Shown: positions 22,570 through 33,480 of the stretch, in pieces
Layout of the letters: every line of letters starts with the position of its first letter
Numbering within the stretch: position 1 is the stretch's first letter
Source of the DNA: Tachypleus tridentatus
Taxonomy: Eukaryota > Arthropoda > Merostomata > Xiphosura > Limulidae
Reading direction: 5' to 3'
Length of the DNA: 64,000 nucleotides
Assembly (NCBI RefSeq): GCF_004210375.1
Contig: NC_134837.1
Span: forward strand, 16,809,798 to 16,873,797
Position numbers and translations under genes: made by a program
The notes under the pieces: model-generated
What the model was told of the DNA's origin: nothing
Databases searched by the model: none
Seen by the model: the letters and a program-made list of their open reading frames with translations, nothing else

Positions 22570-22703
22570 ATATAAAATGATAAAAATCCTTTAACTCAAG
22601 TGCTTTAAAATATGCACATTTCTTCTTCAGGGGCAAACTGAAGAAGAAACTTTTACCTTTTGGAAGCTCACGGGTTATACAATTTTTTTTTATCATTTTA
22701 TAT
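22570..22703. mobile_element. Foldback element with nested inner hairpin
   Basis: Outer arms ATATAAAATGATAAAAAT (22570-22587) and its complement near 22686-22703 enclose an inner hairpin TTTCTTCTTCAG / CTGAAGAAGAAA (22619-22630 and 22638-22649). CTGAAGAAGAAAC resembles hammerhead-like words of Penelope ends with helix II lost. Could be another terminal-only foldback or a MITE. Confidence 0.5.
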
Positions 22704-22709
22704 AAATGT

Positions 22710-23044
22710 TTCTTAAATATACGTATTTCTAACTGACATCATGAATTTCATTAAGCACAAAACTCAACCTAAGGAGGTTACGTACAAACAAGTTACCTTG
22801 AACATTATATTCGCATAAAGAATTATTTTTCATTCTATGATCTATTTAATTTACGTTTACATGGGATAAAAAGCTTGTTATAACCATTCTAAGAAGTTAT
22901 AAAACTAGTTTACGCTTACAAGGAACACAAGGGTAGAAATAGACATTCGAAGCAGTCGTGAAACTAGCTTAGACTCACAAACAACATGCCGGCAAGAAGT
23001 TATAAAACTAGTTTACACTTACAAAAAGCATAAGAATAGGCATA
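22710..23044. other. AT-rich spacer with loosely repeated phrase
   Basis: AGTTATAAAACTAGTTTACGC-like phrases recur at about 22894, 22960 and 22998 (for example ATAAAACTAGTTTAC), suggesting a decayed ~50-bp repeat of three units. Confidence 0.4.
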
Positions 23045-23056
23045 TATAGGCATTGG

Positions 23057-23311
23057 TTTAGCTTGTTTTGAATTTCGCGTAAAGCTACACGAAAGCTATC
23101 TGTGCTAGCCGTCCCTAATTTAGCAGCGAGGGAAGGCAGTCAGTCAGTCATCACCACCCACCTCCAACTGTTGGGTTACTCTTTTGCCAACGAATAGTGG
23201 GATTGACTGTAACATTATAACGCCTCCACGGCTGAAAAGCCGAGCGTGTTTGGTGTGAGGGGAAGTCGAGCCCGCGAGTCGAGTGCCTTAACCAACTGGC
23301 CATGCCGGGCC
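23057..23311 (-). mobile_element. tRNA-Thr-derived SINE (family A)
   Basis: Reverse copy with a ~25-bp loss around the B box (GAAGTCGAGCCCGCGAGTCG). Flanked by TATAGGCATTGG (23045-23056) and TATAGGTATTGG (23312-23323), a 12-bp duplication with one change. Confidence 0.92.
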
Positions 23312-23323
23312 TATAGGTATTGG

Positions 23324-23964
23324 AATTAGTTATAAATTCAAGTGAGACATTGGTATAATGAAAGTATTTTAAATCTAGGTTGAATACCATTAACATAAAA
23401 TTGTCTTTAAAATATTTACATTTCAATTGTTGTTTATTTGGGACATCAACCGATATGCATTAATGATATTAAAATTCATTAAAGAGAAAAAATACATGAA
23501 TATTACTCTCCTACTAAAGATAATACTCGAGAACAATCAGGAAAAAAAATCTGACCAATCTGAGAAAAAACAACAACAGATTTTTCAAATTGTTTACCTC
23601 ATTTTTTAACCTCACATTATTGAAAATTATCCAAACTCGTGTTAAACAAATACTTTTTTCAAATTATCGAAATTAATAAAAAAATAAAAAAAAAAAGGTT
23701 TATGACATGTGTAATAAGACAACAATCAATCAGCAAAATATTTCAAGTCAAGATGCAAAGCTAAAGTTAACAAAATATTGATTCTTATAGAGTTTGTTTG
23801 GAAATCTTCTATTTTGAAAAAAAAATATTTTCCAACTTTTATTCTGTTTATAATGTGCTTCATTGACCTTGAATCTCCTTAATTTTTTAACACATCTTAG
23901 AAACTTCATGCTAAGGTATTACACGCTTAAGTACTTTAATAACCACTGCTTTAGGTTCACGAAC
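23324..23964. other. Very A-rich spacer
   Basis: Long A runs (23524, 23680, 23818). The 60-codon frame at 23427 is lysine-rich low complexity and not a convincing gene. Confidence 0.4.
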
Positions 23965-23965
23965 C

Positions 23966-24080
23966 ATGACCCCTGGTAAATCTACGGATTTACAGCTCTA
24001 AGATCAAAGATTCGATTCCCCTGGATGGACACAGCAGATAGCCCGATGCAGCTTTGCTGTAAGAGTACACATACAAACAC
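23966..24080 (+). mobile_element. tRNA-derived SINE (family C)
   Basis: Head ACCCCTGGTAAATCTACGGA, TTTACAGCTCTAAGATC, B box GATTCGATTCCCCTGGATGG, then CACAGCAGATAGCCCGATGC, GCTTTGCTGTAAG and an ACACATACAAACAC tail. Best-preserved copy of family C in the window. Confidence 0.72.
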
Positions 24081-24302
24081 GGTCATGAGCCATGTACATC
24101 TCGAGACTTCTGCTAACAACTGGTCAGACATTGCTTTGTTTTTTAATCAGAAAAGCCGAATAATTTTGTATTACTTAAATCAAAAGTATAGAAGACTAGT
24201 CCTTGGCTTATTGGTTATTGTTCCTGACTGTTACTCTGACAGTAAGTTTCGCTTTCCTTTGTCGTAACATCTCATTGAGCATTTTGCATATCTATGTGCA
24301 TT

Positions 24303-24460
24303 ATGAAAGTGACAGTCAAATCCCATTTCGGTTACAGTGGTCTAAGAACTGGCGGTAACTGCTGTTAATTAGTTTCGTTCCATATAATCTATCAGTTCGA
24401 AAGTAAGAACGGCAAGCGATTTCTCAAATAACAACAAGCAACCAAACCAAGCCAACTATG
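24303..24460 (+). mobile_element. Degenerate SINE family A core (possible)
   Basis: GTGACAGTCAAATCCCATTTCG followed by CTAAGAACTGGCGGTAACTG recalls the core GTGACGGTCAATCCCACTAT ... AAGAGTTGGCGGTG. No head or clear tail. Confidence 0.35.
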
Positions 24461-24493
24461 CTACAGTGCAACAATGTCTTAACGGTATCAGTA

Positions 24494-24740
24494 GGGTTAG
24501 CATGGCCAGGTGGTTAAGGCGTTCGATTCGTAATTCGAAGGTCGCGGGTTCGAATCCCCGTTACACCAAACACGCTCACTCTTTCAGCCGTGGGGGTGTT
24601 ATAATATGACATTGGTAAAAGAGTAGCTCAAGAGTTGGCGGTGAGTGGTGATGACTACCTGCCTTCCCTTTAGTATTACACTGCTAAATTAGGGATGGCT
24701 AGCGCAGATAGCCCTCGTGTAGCTTTGCGAGAAGTTCTGT
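24494..24740 (+). mobile_element. tRNA-Thr-derived SINE (family A)
   Basis: Head GGGTTAGCATGGCCAGGTGG with a paired anticodon-type stem (TTCGA/TCGAA around TTCGTAA), B box GGGTTCGAATCCCCG, core with a short deletion (ATGACATTGGTAAAAGAG). Acceptor-stem pairing is not present, so it is not a working tRNA gene. Confidence 0.9.
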
Positions 24741-24995
24741 AAGAAGAAACAAAGAAAAAGTATCAATGGAGATCAAAATGGTATTTGTGGTAATTCGATC
24801 GGGAAGATTAGTTATAAGCATACAGTTGCATTGTATATATTAACTACACTTGCTTCTCTTTGTAGTCTGTACCTTTGTTAATATTCATGAGGACTAATGT
24901 TTATTTCATCAGTTCCTATTTAATACACCCTGAATTAAGTTTCACGACAGGATGAGAAACGTAAATGAACAATATACTTACCAAATCATTTCCAT

Positions 24996-25231
24996 GGCCC
25001 GGCAGGGCTAGGTGGTTAAGACACTCAACTCGTCATCTTAGGGTCGCAGGTTCGAATCCCCCCTTACACCAAGCGTGCTCGCCCTATCAGCCGTGGGAGC
25101 GTTATAATGTTACTACTAATCACACTAATATTGATAAAAGTGTATCTCAAGAGTTGGTGGTGGTTGGCGATGACTAGCTGCGCACCCTATAGTCTTACAC
25201 GACTAGGAACGGCTAGCGCACAAACAAACAA
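24996..25231 (+). mobile_element. tRNA-Thr-derived SINE (family A), tail shortened
   Basis: Head GGCCCGGCAGGGCTAGGTGG, B box GGTTCGAATCCCCCC, core, then GGCTAGCGCACAAACAAACA: the GATAGCCCTCGTGTAGCTTT segment is deleted. Flanks CATTTCCA and CATTCCCA may be the target duplication. Confidence 0.9.
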
Positions 25232-25440
25232 GCATTCCCACTAGGTGTCGCTGTATTCCAGTACATGCTGAGCTGAAGCTGAAGTACAAAAGAGGTATTT
25301 TAATGCCGATAACATTTAGGTTTTTCTCAAAGCAATACATACACTCCTGGAGTCCCATTTACACAAACTATGCAAGACAGATTTACCCTGAAAGGTGCGG
25401 ACAAAACCTAGAGTAAAAAAAATTAATAAAATTTAATAAG

Positions 25441-25550
25441 TTGTTGTTTTGAATTAAGCACAAAGCTACACATTGGGCTATCTATATTATGCCCACCACG
25501 GGCATCAAAATCCAGACTTTCTGCAAACATTCCGCTGTGCCACTGGGGGA
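25441..25550 (-). mobile_element. Short tRNA-derived SINE (family B)
   Basis: Reverse of family B: GAATTAAGCACAAAGCTACA, GCCCACCACGGGCATCAAAA, CTTTCTGCAAACATTCCGCT, GTGCCACTGGGGGA. Confidence 0.72.
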
Positions 25551-25799
25551 TGACGTAATAAGACAGCTGAAACGTGTTACATTGAGAAACATGTAAACTA
25601 GGTCTAGTGTCTTTAGATTCCGACAAACGTTGGCACAATTATCTCCAATACTGTTAAACAGCACGCTCATATTATTAAGTTTTGTGAAGACTTTAACTCT
25701 GATCTATTCGATATTCCTCCGAGTTTTGTATGTAAAAAGAGAAACTCGAATAATATCCCTAGTGAATATTTAAATCTCTATTAAATATGCAGCTTTTCT

Positions 25800-25909
25800 T
25801 CGGTGGGTCAACAGTCAGTTTTCGTCTACGTTAAAATTCGGGACTCGATTCCCTTCAATGAAAAGATCACAGATAGCCATCCCATTGTGTATATTTGCGC
25901 TAAAAAAAG
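25800..25909 (+). mobile_element. tRNA-derived SINE (family C), degenerate
   Basis: CGGTGGGTCAACAGTCAGTT, TACGTTAAAATTCGGGACTC, GATTCCCTTCAATG, then CACAGATAGCCATCCCATTG. Order fits family C; the tail is lost. Confidence 0.55.
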
Positions 25910-25931
25910 TAACCCAAGAACAACGTCCAAT

Positions 25932-26157
25932 CTAATCATTCCAAAGATCGCAGTTCCCTCTTGTGATCATATTGTGAACTACAAGATCAATAAGGCGCTT
26001 GAACTTTTCCTGATGTGTTGGCTGTGATAATGACTCGAACAAGATCGGCACCACAGAACAGCCGCCTGTTACTCGGGTAAGATGATTGAGAAGATAAACT
26101 TCATTAGGCAATAAATAGTTCGAGATGTAATATTGAGAGCTTGCAAACATTATTCTG
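25932..26157 (-). other. Exon-like open segment, unrecognised
   Basis: Minus-strand frame of 72 codons beginning after a pyrimidine-rich CTCTCAG acceptor-like site (cut near 26157) and ending TAG at 25932. The product begins MFASSQYYISNYLLPNEVYL and contains VTGGCSVVPILFESLSQPTH and RLIDLVVHNMITRGNCDLWN. Its residue composition (varied, with W, H, G, P) looks more protein-like than the low-complexity frames elsewhere. I do not recognise the family. It could be a terminal exon, a decayed retrocopy or chance; the segment directly downstream on the minus strand is a SINE. Confidence 0.25.
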
Positions 26158-26159
26158 AG

Positions 26160-26510
26160 AGTTACTTGTGAAACAAAACCATATACTCTTTTAAACCTTT
26201 TGTTCTAAATGAATACGACATAGAATAAGAGACGAACTATGGGCGTCGAAAGCTTCTGGTATTTCCTCGGTTGGATATGGATTACGAAATATGTTAATGG
26301 TACGTAACTTTTCATGTCTACTTATTTCAAGTTCCTTTGACCACAATTACGATAAATAGTTGATTTTGAAACGACTTTGAGAGTGGAACTTTTGTTTACG
26401 GCTTAAAGACGAGAAGCTCACGAAATACTGGAGAATAATTTGTCTATTATTTATTGAAAAACACCTTACCTCTACATTCTAAGTGACGTTTGTCACAGTA
26501 ATTAGGCCTA
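26160..26510. other. Spacer
   Basis: No feature recognised. Confidence 0.4.
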
Positions 26511-26514
26511 TGGA

Positions 26515-26793
26515 TTTGTTTTGATTTTGAATTTCGCGCAAAGCTACACGAGGGCTATCTGCGCTAGCCGTCCCTAATTTAGCAGTGTAAGACTGGAGGG
26601 AATGCAGTTAGTCATCACCACCCATTACATGATACTCTTGGGTTACACTATTACTAACGAATATTGGGATTGACCATAACTTTATAACGCCTTCAAGGCT
26701 GAAAGGGCGAGCATGTTTGGTGTGAGGGAGATTCAAACCAGCGACTCTCGGATTACGAGTCGAGTGCTTTAACCACCTGGGCATGTCGGGCCC
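26515..26793 (-). mobile_element. tRNA-Thr-derived SINE (family A)
   Basis: Reverse copy, GAATTTCGCGCAAAGCTACA to GGGCATGTCGGGCCC, several substitutions in the core (CACCCATTACATGATACTCT). Complete but older. Confidence 0.9.
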
Positions 26794-27235
26794 TTGCCAA
26801 ACTCTGCTTATGGAAAGGATACTTTCACATAGGAATTCATTTCTTTTTACGTAGCTACGGTAGTTCGTTTTTCAGTTTAACGTTCTGTTGTGACACTTAA
26901 ACAGCATGTATTTCTGTAATTTGTATTTTAATATACAAAGGTACTTTTTTATTTCTTGATACCTAAGCATTTCTCAAATGGTTTATTCAGAGAATCTAAT
27001 GTAATGCTTTGAAATATTTGTTCTTTATGAAAGTTAACGCTTCTTTTACAAAGTTTAAAACTTTGAATTCCAAATTTGTGACATCCCACTTTAGCCACCT
27101 TCAAATTTTGCTATTTCACGATTCTTTGAATATTTTTAAAATATGTTCTGCATAATACTAACTAGTATTTTTAATATGGTGTTTTTCATTGAAGAAATTT
27201 ATTATTACTTTCTTGTTCATATGAAAGAGTTGAGT
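26794..27235. other. AT-rich spacer
   Basis: Nothing recognised. Confidence 0.4.
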
Positions 27236-27512
27236 TCAAACACTAATTATTAACAGAAACGTCATTTTTAAAACACTAATTATTAACAGAAACGTCATTT
27301 TTAAAATGCTAATTATTAACAGAAACGTCATTTTTAAAATACTAATTATTAACAGAAACGTTATTTTTAAAACACTAATTATTAACAGAAACGTCATTTT
27401 TAAAACACTAATTATTAACAGAAACGTCATTTTTAAAATACTAATTATTAACAGAAATGTCATTTTTAAAACACTAATTATTAACAGAAACGTCATTTTT
27501 AAAACACTAATT
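27236..27512 (+). repeat. Minisatellite, 33-bp unit, about 8 copies
   Basis: Unit AACACTAATTATTAACAGAA plus ACGTCATTTTTAA, 33 bp. Very uniform. Being a multiple of three and stop-free in one frame on each strand, it yields frames of 86 codons on both strands (MTFLLIISVLK-type and NRNVIFKTLII-type 11-residue repeats); these are by-products. Confidence 0.93.
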
Positions 27513-28580
27513 AAGTTCTTAAAAATATCGTTTAGAATCGTTGATTTTCATACTGACAATCGGTGACTTTATAAGAATTCTCTTCTATAAACTCGGTGGT
27601 ATTTTCATGATATCTTACCTCAGACATCTAAGGTTTGGACTCATATTTTATTTACGTTTTAACCTCTCATTTCATATCCTGAGTGCATTGTTGTATAATT
27701 CATGACACTCTGTCCGTTAAGAAACTAACGTTATATTTGCATAAGGAACGTTACCAAATCGAGTTATTACCGTTTGTGTTATGTGAGCGAGTGCTACTGT
27801 GAATTACTTTTAAAAGCGACAGTTATAGCAAATTTGCTTATGTAAATATTGTAAATCATTTGTTGTGCAGTTTAGTTGTTGAAATTTCACATCACGTTAC
27901 TCGAATCTCCTGAATTGTTTCTCGTTACTTTAAGTGAGTATTGCTAAATCAAAACGTTTCGTAATTTTTAGAACGTTTCAAACCTCAGCTAGGTATTATA
28001 TGAGAGAACGTCAGTAAAAGTAAAAGTGAAAAAGTGAAGTTAGACGACATATTATATGTTTAGCCAATAAGGGCGTATAGTGGCAATTTCTAAAGTAAAA
28101 ATATAACAGGTTGTCATGTAACAAACATAAGTGGAGAAGAATAAGTTGTTCTATCAAAGAATATTCTAAAATAATTGAACCTGCTTATGTGAACTTTTAC
28201 GAAAAAGAGAAAATACAAATATCTCAATAAAACTGTGATAACCAACAATGGAACGAATTTTTTTTGTACACGCATTGAACTTTTTTGACTATATTATTTA
28301 AAAATTCGTGGATTGTGTGTTGTTTATTTATTGTTTAAATTTACCGCCATAAAGTCACAGACACCTACTATGTTAAACATTTACAAATGTATCCCATAAA
28401 ATGAGACTGGCTCTACAAACGATTTATTATAACAGTAAACAATTTTATCAGACATCTGTATTAAGAAGTAAAATTCAGCATTTCACGTTTCACAAAAAAA
28501 ACCTTACAAAATATATAAAGTGGCAAAATATAACATCAAGCTATTATAGAGAGTGTCTACAACCTTATATTAATTTATAT
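27513..28580. other. AT-rich spacer
   Basis: About 1 kb with no supported feature up to the transposase relic. Confidence 0.4.
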
Positions 28581-28581
28581 T

Positions 28582-29340
28582 AGACATTTAGTACTTGGTT
28601 GGTTCTTTTTGTGCTCTAATAGCCCCCGCAAGGTGACGTGGCATGCTTTCAGTGAGGTTATTGATATAATTCATTATGATTCAATCCCATTATATCACTA
28701 AGAAGCGCTGCAACTCAGCTACAGCTGCTGATTTAGGGTCATTGGTAGCATTTTATCTGGCTCAGTTCTCAATAGAACTACAATCTCAAGATTCTGCTGG
28801 TCATGACGATTTTGTAACGTCTTCCTGGTCGAGATAATCCTGTACAATACGTGTACTGTAAGCACTAGCATTGTCGTCCTGGAATGCAAAGTTATTGCCA
28901 AATCGTGTCCAAGCATATGACAGAAATATCGCGTCAAAATGACGCCTATCGTAAGCGCCATTGATTGATGTTTTTCTGTAGGATATGAAGAGCAGTTTTT
29001 CTACCACGTATAATAGTTGTCCAATTACGTAATGGAACATCTGCATGTTTCCTTCGTCTATTCTCCAGACAAATGACGAACACGGATACAACCATCATCA
29101 TCAACTGGCCAGTGTTTTAAGTATAAGCTACTTTCCCAAGTAACATTGTGACAGTGGTGAGTTGTGGTAAATATCGATTTACAGATAACGTTTCTTACTA
29201 AATAGACTTATTGATCAGTCTTCTCCCGAATGACCTGCAATGAATGTGCTTGTAAGTAAGTTGTTCCAAGACTTATTTTGACCTGGACCTGATGTTGTCC
29301 TTGTTGAAACATTGTTATCCATATATAGTTTTTGGCATTT
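28582..29340 (-). pseudogene. Tc1/mariner-type transposase relic, multiply frameshifted
   Basis: Read on the minus strand in pieces across frames: LLTSTFIAGHSGEK-type region (about 29250), NVTWESSLYL and DDDGCIRVRHLSGE (about 29060-29160), GAYDRRHFDAIFLSYAW, FGNNFAFQDDNASAYSTRIV, QDYLDQEDV, and the C-terminus NNLTESMPRHLAGAIRA then QKEPTKY and a stop at 28582. The order matches arthropod Tc1-like transposases (DES strand, DDNA strand, terminal ESMPRR-type helix). The first catalytic aspartate (usually xDES) reads W in VTWESS, and several stops and frame changes separate the pieces. The second catalytic aspartate is kept in QDDNA. No terminal inverted repeats were found by eye. Dead copy, distinct subfamily from the one at 21.2 kb. 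Confidence 0.8.
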
Positions 29341-29344
29341 ACGA

Positions 29345-30080
29345 AAATAATTTCTTGGAATAACGATTTCTGTAGTCTGTAGTCTGATGACGTTTCAAGA
29401 TTCTGGATAAAGTATACTTGGGAGTACTACACTGTACTGACTATCTGATTCGCAACTTTCCTCGGCAATCGATTAATTTGAAACCTAAAATCTTCTTTTT
29501 ACATCAAGTTCAGAGAAGTTGTTTTAACATTGAGTTAATCTGTTTCGAAAATAAGTTACACAAAAAAAAAACATACCATTTTATGTAAGGTGTGTATGTG
29601 TGTTTTGACAAACAAATGTTCAAAATAACTTAAACAGACTAAAATAACAACTCGAAGGTATTTGTCAATATAGAACAGTGAACAAACATTTTGACCACGA
29701 TTGTACGCTTTTCTATGGTAATGGTTATTATTAATTCAGTACACGTAAAGCAATCACACAAAGTTAGTTTAGATTAAGATGTACAGTTCTTGGAGTTAAA
29801 AGACGAAATCAAGTTTATTGTAGGGTGTACAATGTGTTGAATCAGTAAACAAAATTAAATGGATTAGAACATGCGCAGTCTGCAATCACCATACATGTTA
29901 TCAGTTTCATTGAAAGCTGTACAGTCCTTTAAAGGAACAGACAGGAACAAATTTATCGAAAAATGAATAATCCGTACAGTCATTGCAGAAAATAAATTGT
30001 ATTGGAAGTTACAGAGTCTTCTAAATTACGAGACAAATTCAAGTTTATTGTACGGTAAACATTTTTCTAGATCTCTAAAT
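29345..30080. other. AT-rich spacer
   Basis: No feature recognised. A phrase GTACAGT...AATCAAGTTTATTGTA occurs at about 29782 and 30040 (AAATTCAAGTTTATTGTACG), hinting at a diverged ~255-bp duplication. Confidence 0.35.
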
Positions 30081-30089
30081 AAAATCAAG

Positions 30090-30355
30090 TAGGTTCAGAT
30101 AGTTAAAGTACTCAGCTCATAATTGGAAGGTCACGGGTTCGAATATCCGTGACATCAAACATGCTGGCCTTTTCAGCCATGGAAGCGTTATTATGTGACG
30201 ATCAATTCCACTATTCGTTGGTAAAAGAATAGCCCAAGAGTTGGCAATGGGTGATGATGACTAGTTTCCTTCCCTCTGTTAAATTAGGGATGAATAGCGC
30301 AAATATCTCTAGTGTAGCTTTGCGCGAAATTCAAAATCAGTCAAACATACAAAAC
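30090..30355 (+). mobile_element. tRNA-Thr-derived SINE (family A), old copy
   Basis: Head starts inside the D arm (TAGTTAAAGTACTCAGCTCA), B box GGGTTCGAATATCCG, core with deletion (CTTCCCTCTGTTAAATTAGG), tail ATTCAAAATCAGTCAAACAT. Flanked by AAAATCAAG at 30081-30089 and 30356-30364. Confidence 0.88.
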
Positions 30356-30411
30356 AAAATCAAGATTAATGAATAGTATACAATTTTAGTGCTTTGATAA
30401 TTTATTAACAA

Positions 30412-30690
30412 GATGCACAGACTGTTTGTGATCCACACCATGTTCTATGCGATCTAAGATGTACAGATTGTTTGTGATCCACACCATGTTCTATGCGATG
30501 TAAGATGTACAGACTGTTTGTGATCCACACCATGTTCTATGTGATGTAAGATGTACAGACTGTTTGTGATCCACACCATGTTCTATGTGATGTAAGATGT
30601 ACAGACTGTTCGTGCTCCACACCATGTTCTATATGATGCAAGATGTACAGATTGTTTGTGATCCACGCCATGTTCTATACGATGCAAGAT
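30412..30690 (+). repeat. Minisatellite, 46-bp unit, 6 copies
   Basis: Unit AGATGTACAGACTGTTTGTG, ATCCACACCATGTTCTATGC, GATGTA. Period 46 bp exactly between copies. Same period as the array at 55 kb but unrelated sequence. Confidence 0.93.
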
Positions 30691-31278
30691 GCAATATAAT
30701 TACGTTGCAATATATTTATATACGTATTATAAAAACAAATGTGTAATACGTGACATAGCATACACGTTTTGTAACGTATTTGATTCATAAGTCACACGCA
30801 TTATACATGAGTATCACGAATTATATTATAACACACGTGTTGCCTTTGTCTAGTATCAGTTGTGCTACACGCTTTATTGCTAACCTAATAATTTGTCAAA
30901 TGCAAATTGTGATAAAACAAAAAAACATTCTCTATTATTCGAGACTTTCGTATTTGTGTATTTCTAAACTATACTTACTTTTAGCTCTGATCCGAAGAAC
31001 TGATTTGTGAAACAACAATTTTCTAACCAAAATAAAATAAAATAAAGGAACAACTAAGACATTACTAGGCTTCTCTTTGCATAGTTTTTCCATTATGTAT
31101 GAAATTTGCATGCTAATTGCTCTAATACAGAAGTATAACGGGCAAGATTCAACTTTATCTTGAACTACAGAACAGGTTTAGAACATTTCACGCAAGCTTA
31201 TTCTGTTTGTTTTTCACTCTACGGTGAAGCTAAGTTTTCACGAGATTTTGATATTTTTAGAGCGTCCACTCTTTTCAG
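30691..31278. other. AT-rich spacer
   Basis: Contains an AAAATA simple repeat (31029-31045). No coding signal supported. Confidence 0.4.
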
Positions 31279-31455
31279 TCAATAAAAATGAAAATCGAAG
31301 AAGCTATAGAACGTCTTTCAAAACAACCTGTACTTCGTTATTACTTTCAATTAAATAAAGAAGCTCAAAGCAGTACCACGTCAAATGCACTAACGAACGT
31401 AGGATTGAGCGCTTGCAACGAAAACACTCAGCGACCACGAAAAATGTACCAGATG
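31279..31455 (+). other. Exon-like open segment with splice-like borders
   Basis: An acceptor-like CTCTTTTCAG ends at 31278, and a donor-like GTAAGA begins about 31456. Between them one frame is open and reads SIKMKIEEAIERLSKQPVLR, then YYFQLNKEAQSSTTSNALTN and VGLSACNENTQRPRKMYQ. The composition is ordinary for a soluble protein and the frame is in phase with the acceptor. I do not recognise the family and see no companion exon, so it may be chance. If real it would be an internal exon of about 177 nt, or a first coding exon using ATG at 31288. Confidence 0.3.
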
Positions 31456-31572
31456 TAAGAATCATGGTGGTTCCAACATGAAGCAATTAATTCATCAAGC
31501 TTACGTATAGGCAACTGTACATTTTTGTTGTTGTTATGAATAACTATTTTTTGTTAAGATCAATTCATATCA

Positions 31573-31682
31573 ATGGATGGTGATGACTAGTTGCCTTCCC
31601 TCTGGTCTTACAGTGCTAAATTAAGGACGGTTAGCGCAGATAGCCCTCGTGTAGCTTTGCGCGAAATAAAAAAAACAACAAC
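31573..31682 (+). mobile_element. SINE family A, 3' half only
   Basis: Starts at GATGGTGATGACTAGTTGCC and continues to GTAGCTTTGCGCGAAATAAA and a CAACAACAG tail. A 5'-truncated copy. Confidence 0.85.
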
Positions 31683-32057
31683 AGATAAACAGCAACAACA
31701 AAAGATAACACTGGTGTATGAGAATAGAAAACTATTGAGAAACATTCTTGTTTACTTCCAAAGGTAGCCATCAGTCCCCAAACTGTGTTTCTCTGATTTC
31801 ACCTCAGTACCACAGTACCACAGTTACTCACATCTATTCCTATTAATCTAGGATAATCTGTTTCATAATATGAATAAAATTAGTGATATTTTGGTCTGTG
31901 AAATGTTTCCCTCTAGGAAATCTTCCCTTTAAAACTCTATCCAAACAGTAATGGTTACTATGAAAGTGTGTCAGGCTAGTGAAAAAAAATAAATTCGAGG
32001 GATACATTAAAAAACGAGTGAACAATAAATAAAGCCAAAGTTTTGCTTTATCACAAT
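31683..32057. other. Spacer
   Basis: No feature recognised. Confidence 0.4.
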
Positions 32058-32150
32058 CAGGTTATAATGTGACGGTCAATCCAACTATTCGTCGGTAAAA
32101 GGGTAGAATTTTAGTAGCTTTGAGCGAAATTAAAAGCAAAACAAAAAACA
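32058..32150 (+). mobile_element. SINE family A, internally deleted remnant
   Basis: GTTATAATGTGACGGTCAAT through GGTAAAAGGGTAG joins directly to TAGCTTTGAGCGAAATTAAA; head and middle are gone. Confidence 0.8.
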
Positions 32151-33110
32151 AAACCATAAATAGTGGGTGATATGTCTTACGCCTAACAAAATAAAGCAGC
32201 TTGGTCTTACACTCGTGGAATCATGTTACTCATGTGTGATGCAAATCGATCCAGTCATTCGCCAGTTATAAGCGGTCATACAAAGAGAATTGTTTTTTTG
32301 AGTAATGATTATATAAGGTTTGTTTTCATGAAGTTAAATGTATATATGATAATGTTATACTACACGTTTTCCCGGTCTGAAGATTCTATAACTTTCAGTT
32401 ATTTAACTTTTGTTGTCATTTATTATTCCATTAATCACTGGTATTTCATATGCCTAAAATGCATTGATCAAAGGTCGTAAGATATGCACAAGGGTTAGTT
32501 GTATGTGTGACAACTAAATACCAACTGACGAATCAAAGATGTAAACAGGTAACAGGTGTATCACGTCTTTCGCGTATATAATAATAACTCTTATTCAGAA
32601 ACAAATACCTACTTCGACTAAACATGAATGCAGTAATTAATACACTTAACTAAATGTACTGGTTTTACAGTCTTACGCAAGAAGATTTAAACGTATTGCT
32701 TTGCCAGAAACAGGAGTTTTCACATTATATGTATATTTAATAATTCTCTAAGCCTTACATGTTATACATTTACATATTTCTTGCAAAGAGTAAGGAAAGT
32801 TCGAGAAAGCCTCGACTCGAGTGTCCTTATTTTATTTGACTAAGAAAGTAGTTCTACTTGTGCGTTAGCTTAGAAGCTTAACTTTAACATGCTGGAAAGA
32901 CTTTAACACACTCAGGATTTTTGCTTTCCTTTAAAACATCGCATGCATTTATTTATGGATTATTGTAAACTTAGCTCTTGTGTCTTTCTCTTATTTCCTG
33001 GCCCGAATACTGCAGGGATTTAGACATAGTCGTCATGGTGTTACATAAAACGTGTATATGATTTATTTTTTTACTGCAATGTTTTCAAGTCGTTGTCTTC
33101 CAGGTACTCG
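32151..33110. other. AT-rich spacer
   Basis: Nothing recognised. The 85-codon frame at 32223 has no known motif. Confidence 0.4.
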
Positions 33111-33111
33111 G

Positions 33112-33480
33112 TTTTCCTAGTAAACGTTAAATTTCACATCATACATATATATATATATGTCTTACAATTAAATATCTTGTGTTCCTAGTAAATGTGTTCT
33201 ACAATTAAACAATATTCTCTGTTATTAATTTCTATTTACACTAAACGTTCACTGCTCTTAATATAAGCTTTACAATGAACACTTGGCGTTACTAATAAAA
33301 GAGGTTCGTTTCAAATAAAACACTCTATATTCATATCATGTGTTTTATAATAAACACTCGGTGTTAATATTATAGGTATTTTAAAATTAAACATTTAGTG
33401 CATGTGTTTTATTTCTAAGCTCTTAATGTAAATAATCACTCGATTTGTAAGTAGATGTTTTACAAGACAATATAAATATG
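33112..33480 (+). repeat. Decayed ~50-bp repeat (possible)
   Basis: Phrases such as CTAGTAAATGTGTTCTACAA, CATGTGTTTTATAATAAACA and TTTTAAAATTAAACATTTAG recur with CACTCGGTGTTAAT-type words. Resembles a worn version of the 47-bp array that starts at 34.2 kb (AAACACTAGG, CGCTGTT). Confidence 0.4.

Noticed and set aside
24494..24570. Functional tRNA-Thr gene in a SINE head
   Set aside because: A and B boxes and an anticodon stem are visible but the acceptor stem does not pair and the sequence continues into the SINE core; the same holds for the other heads inspected.
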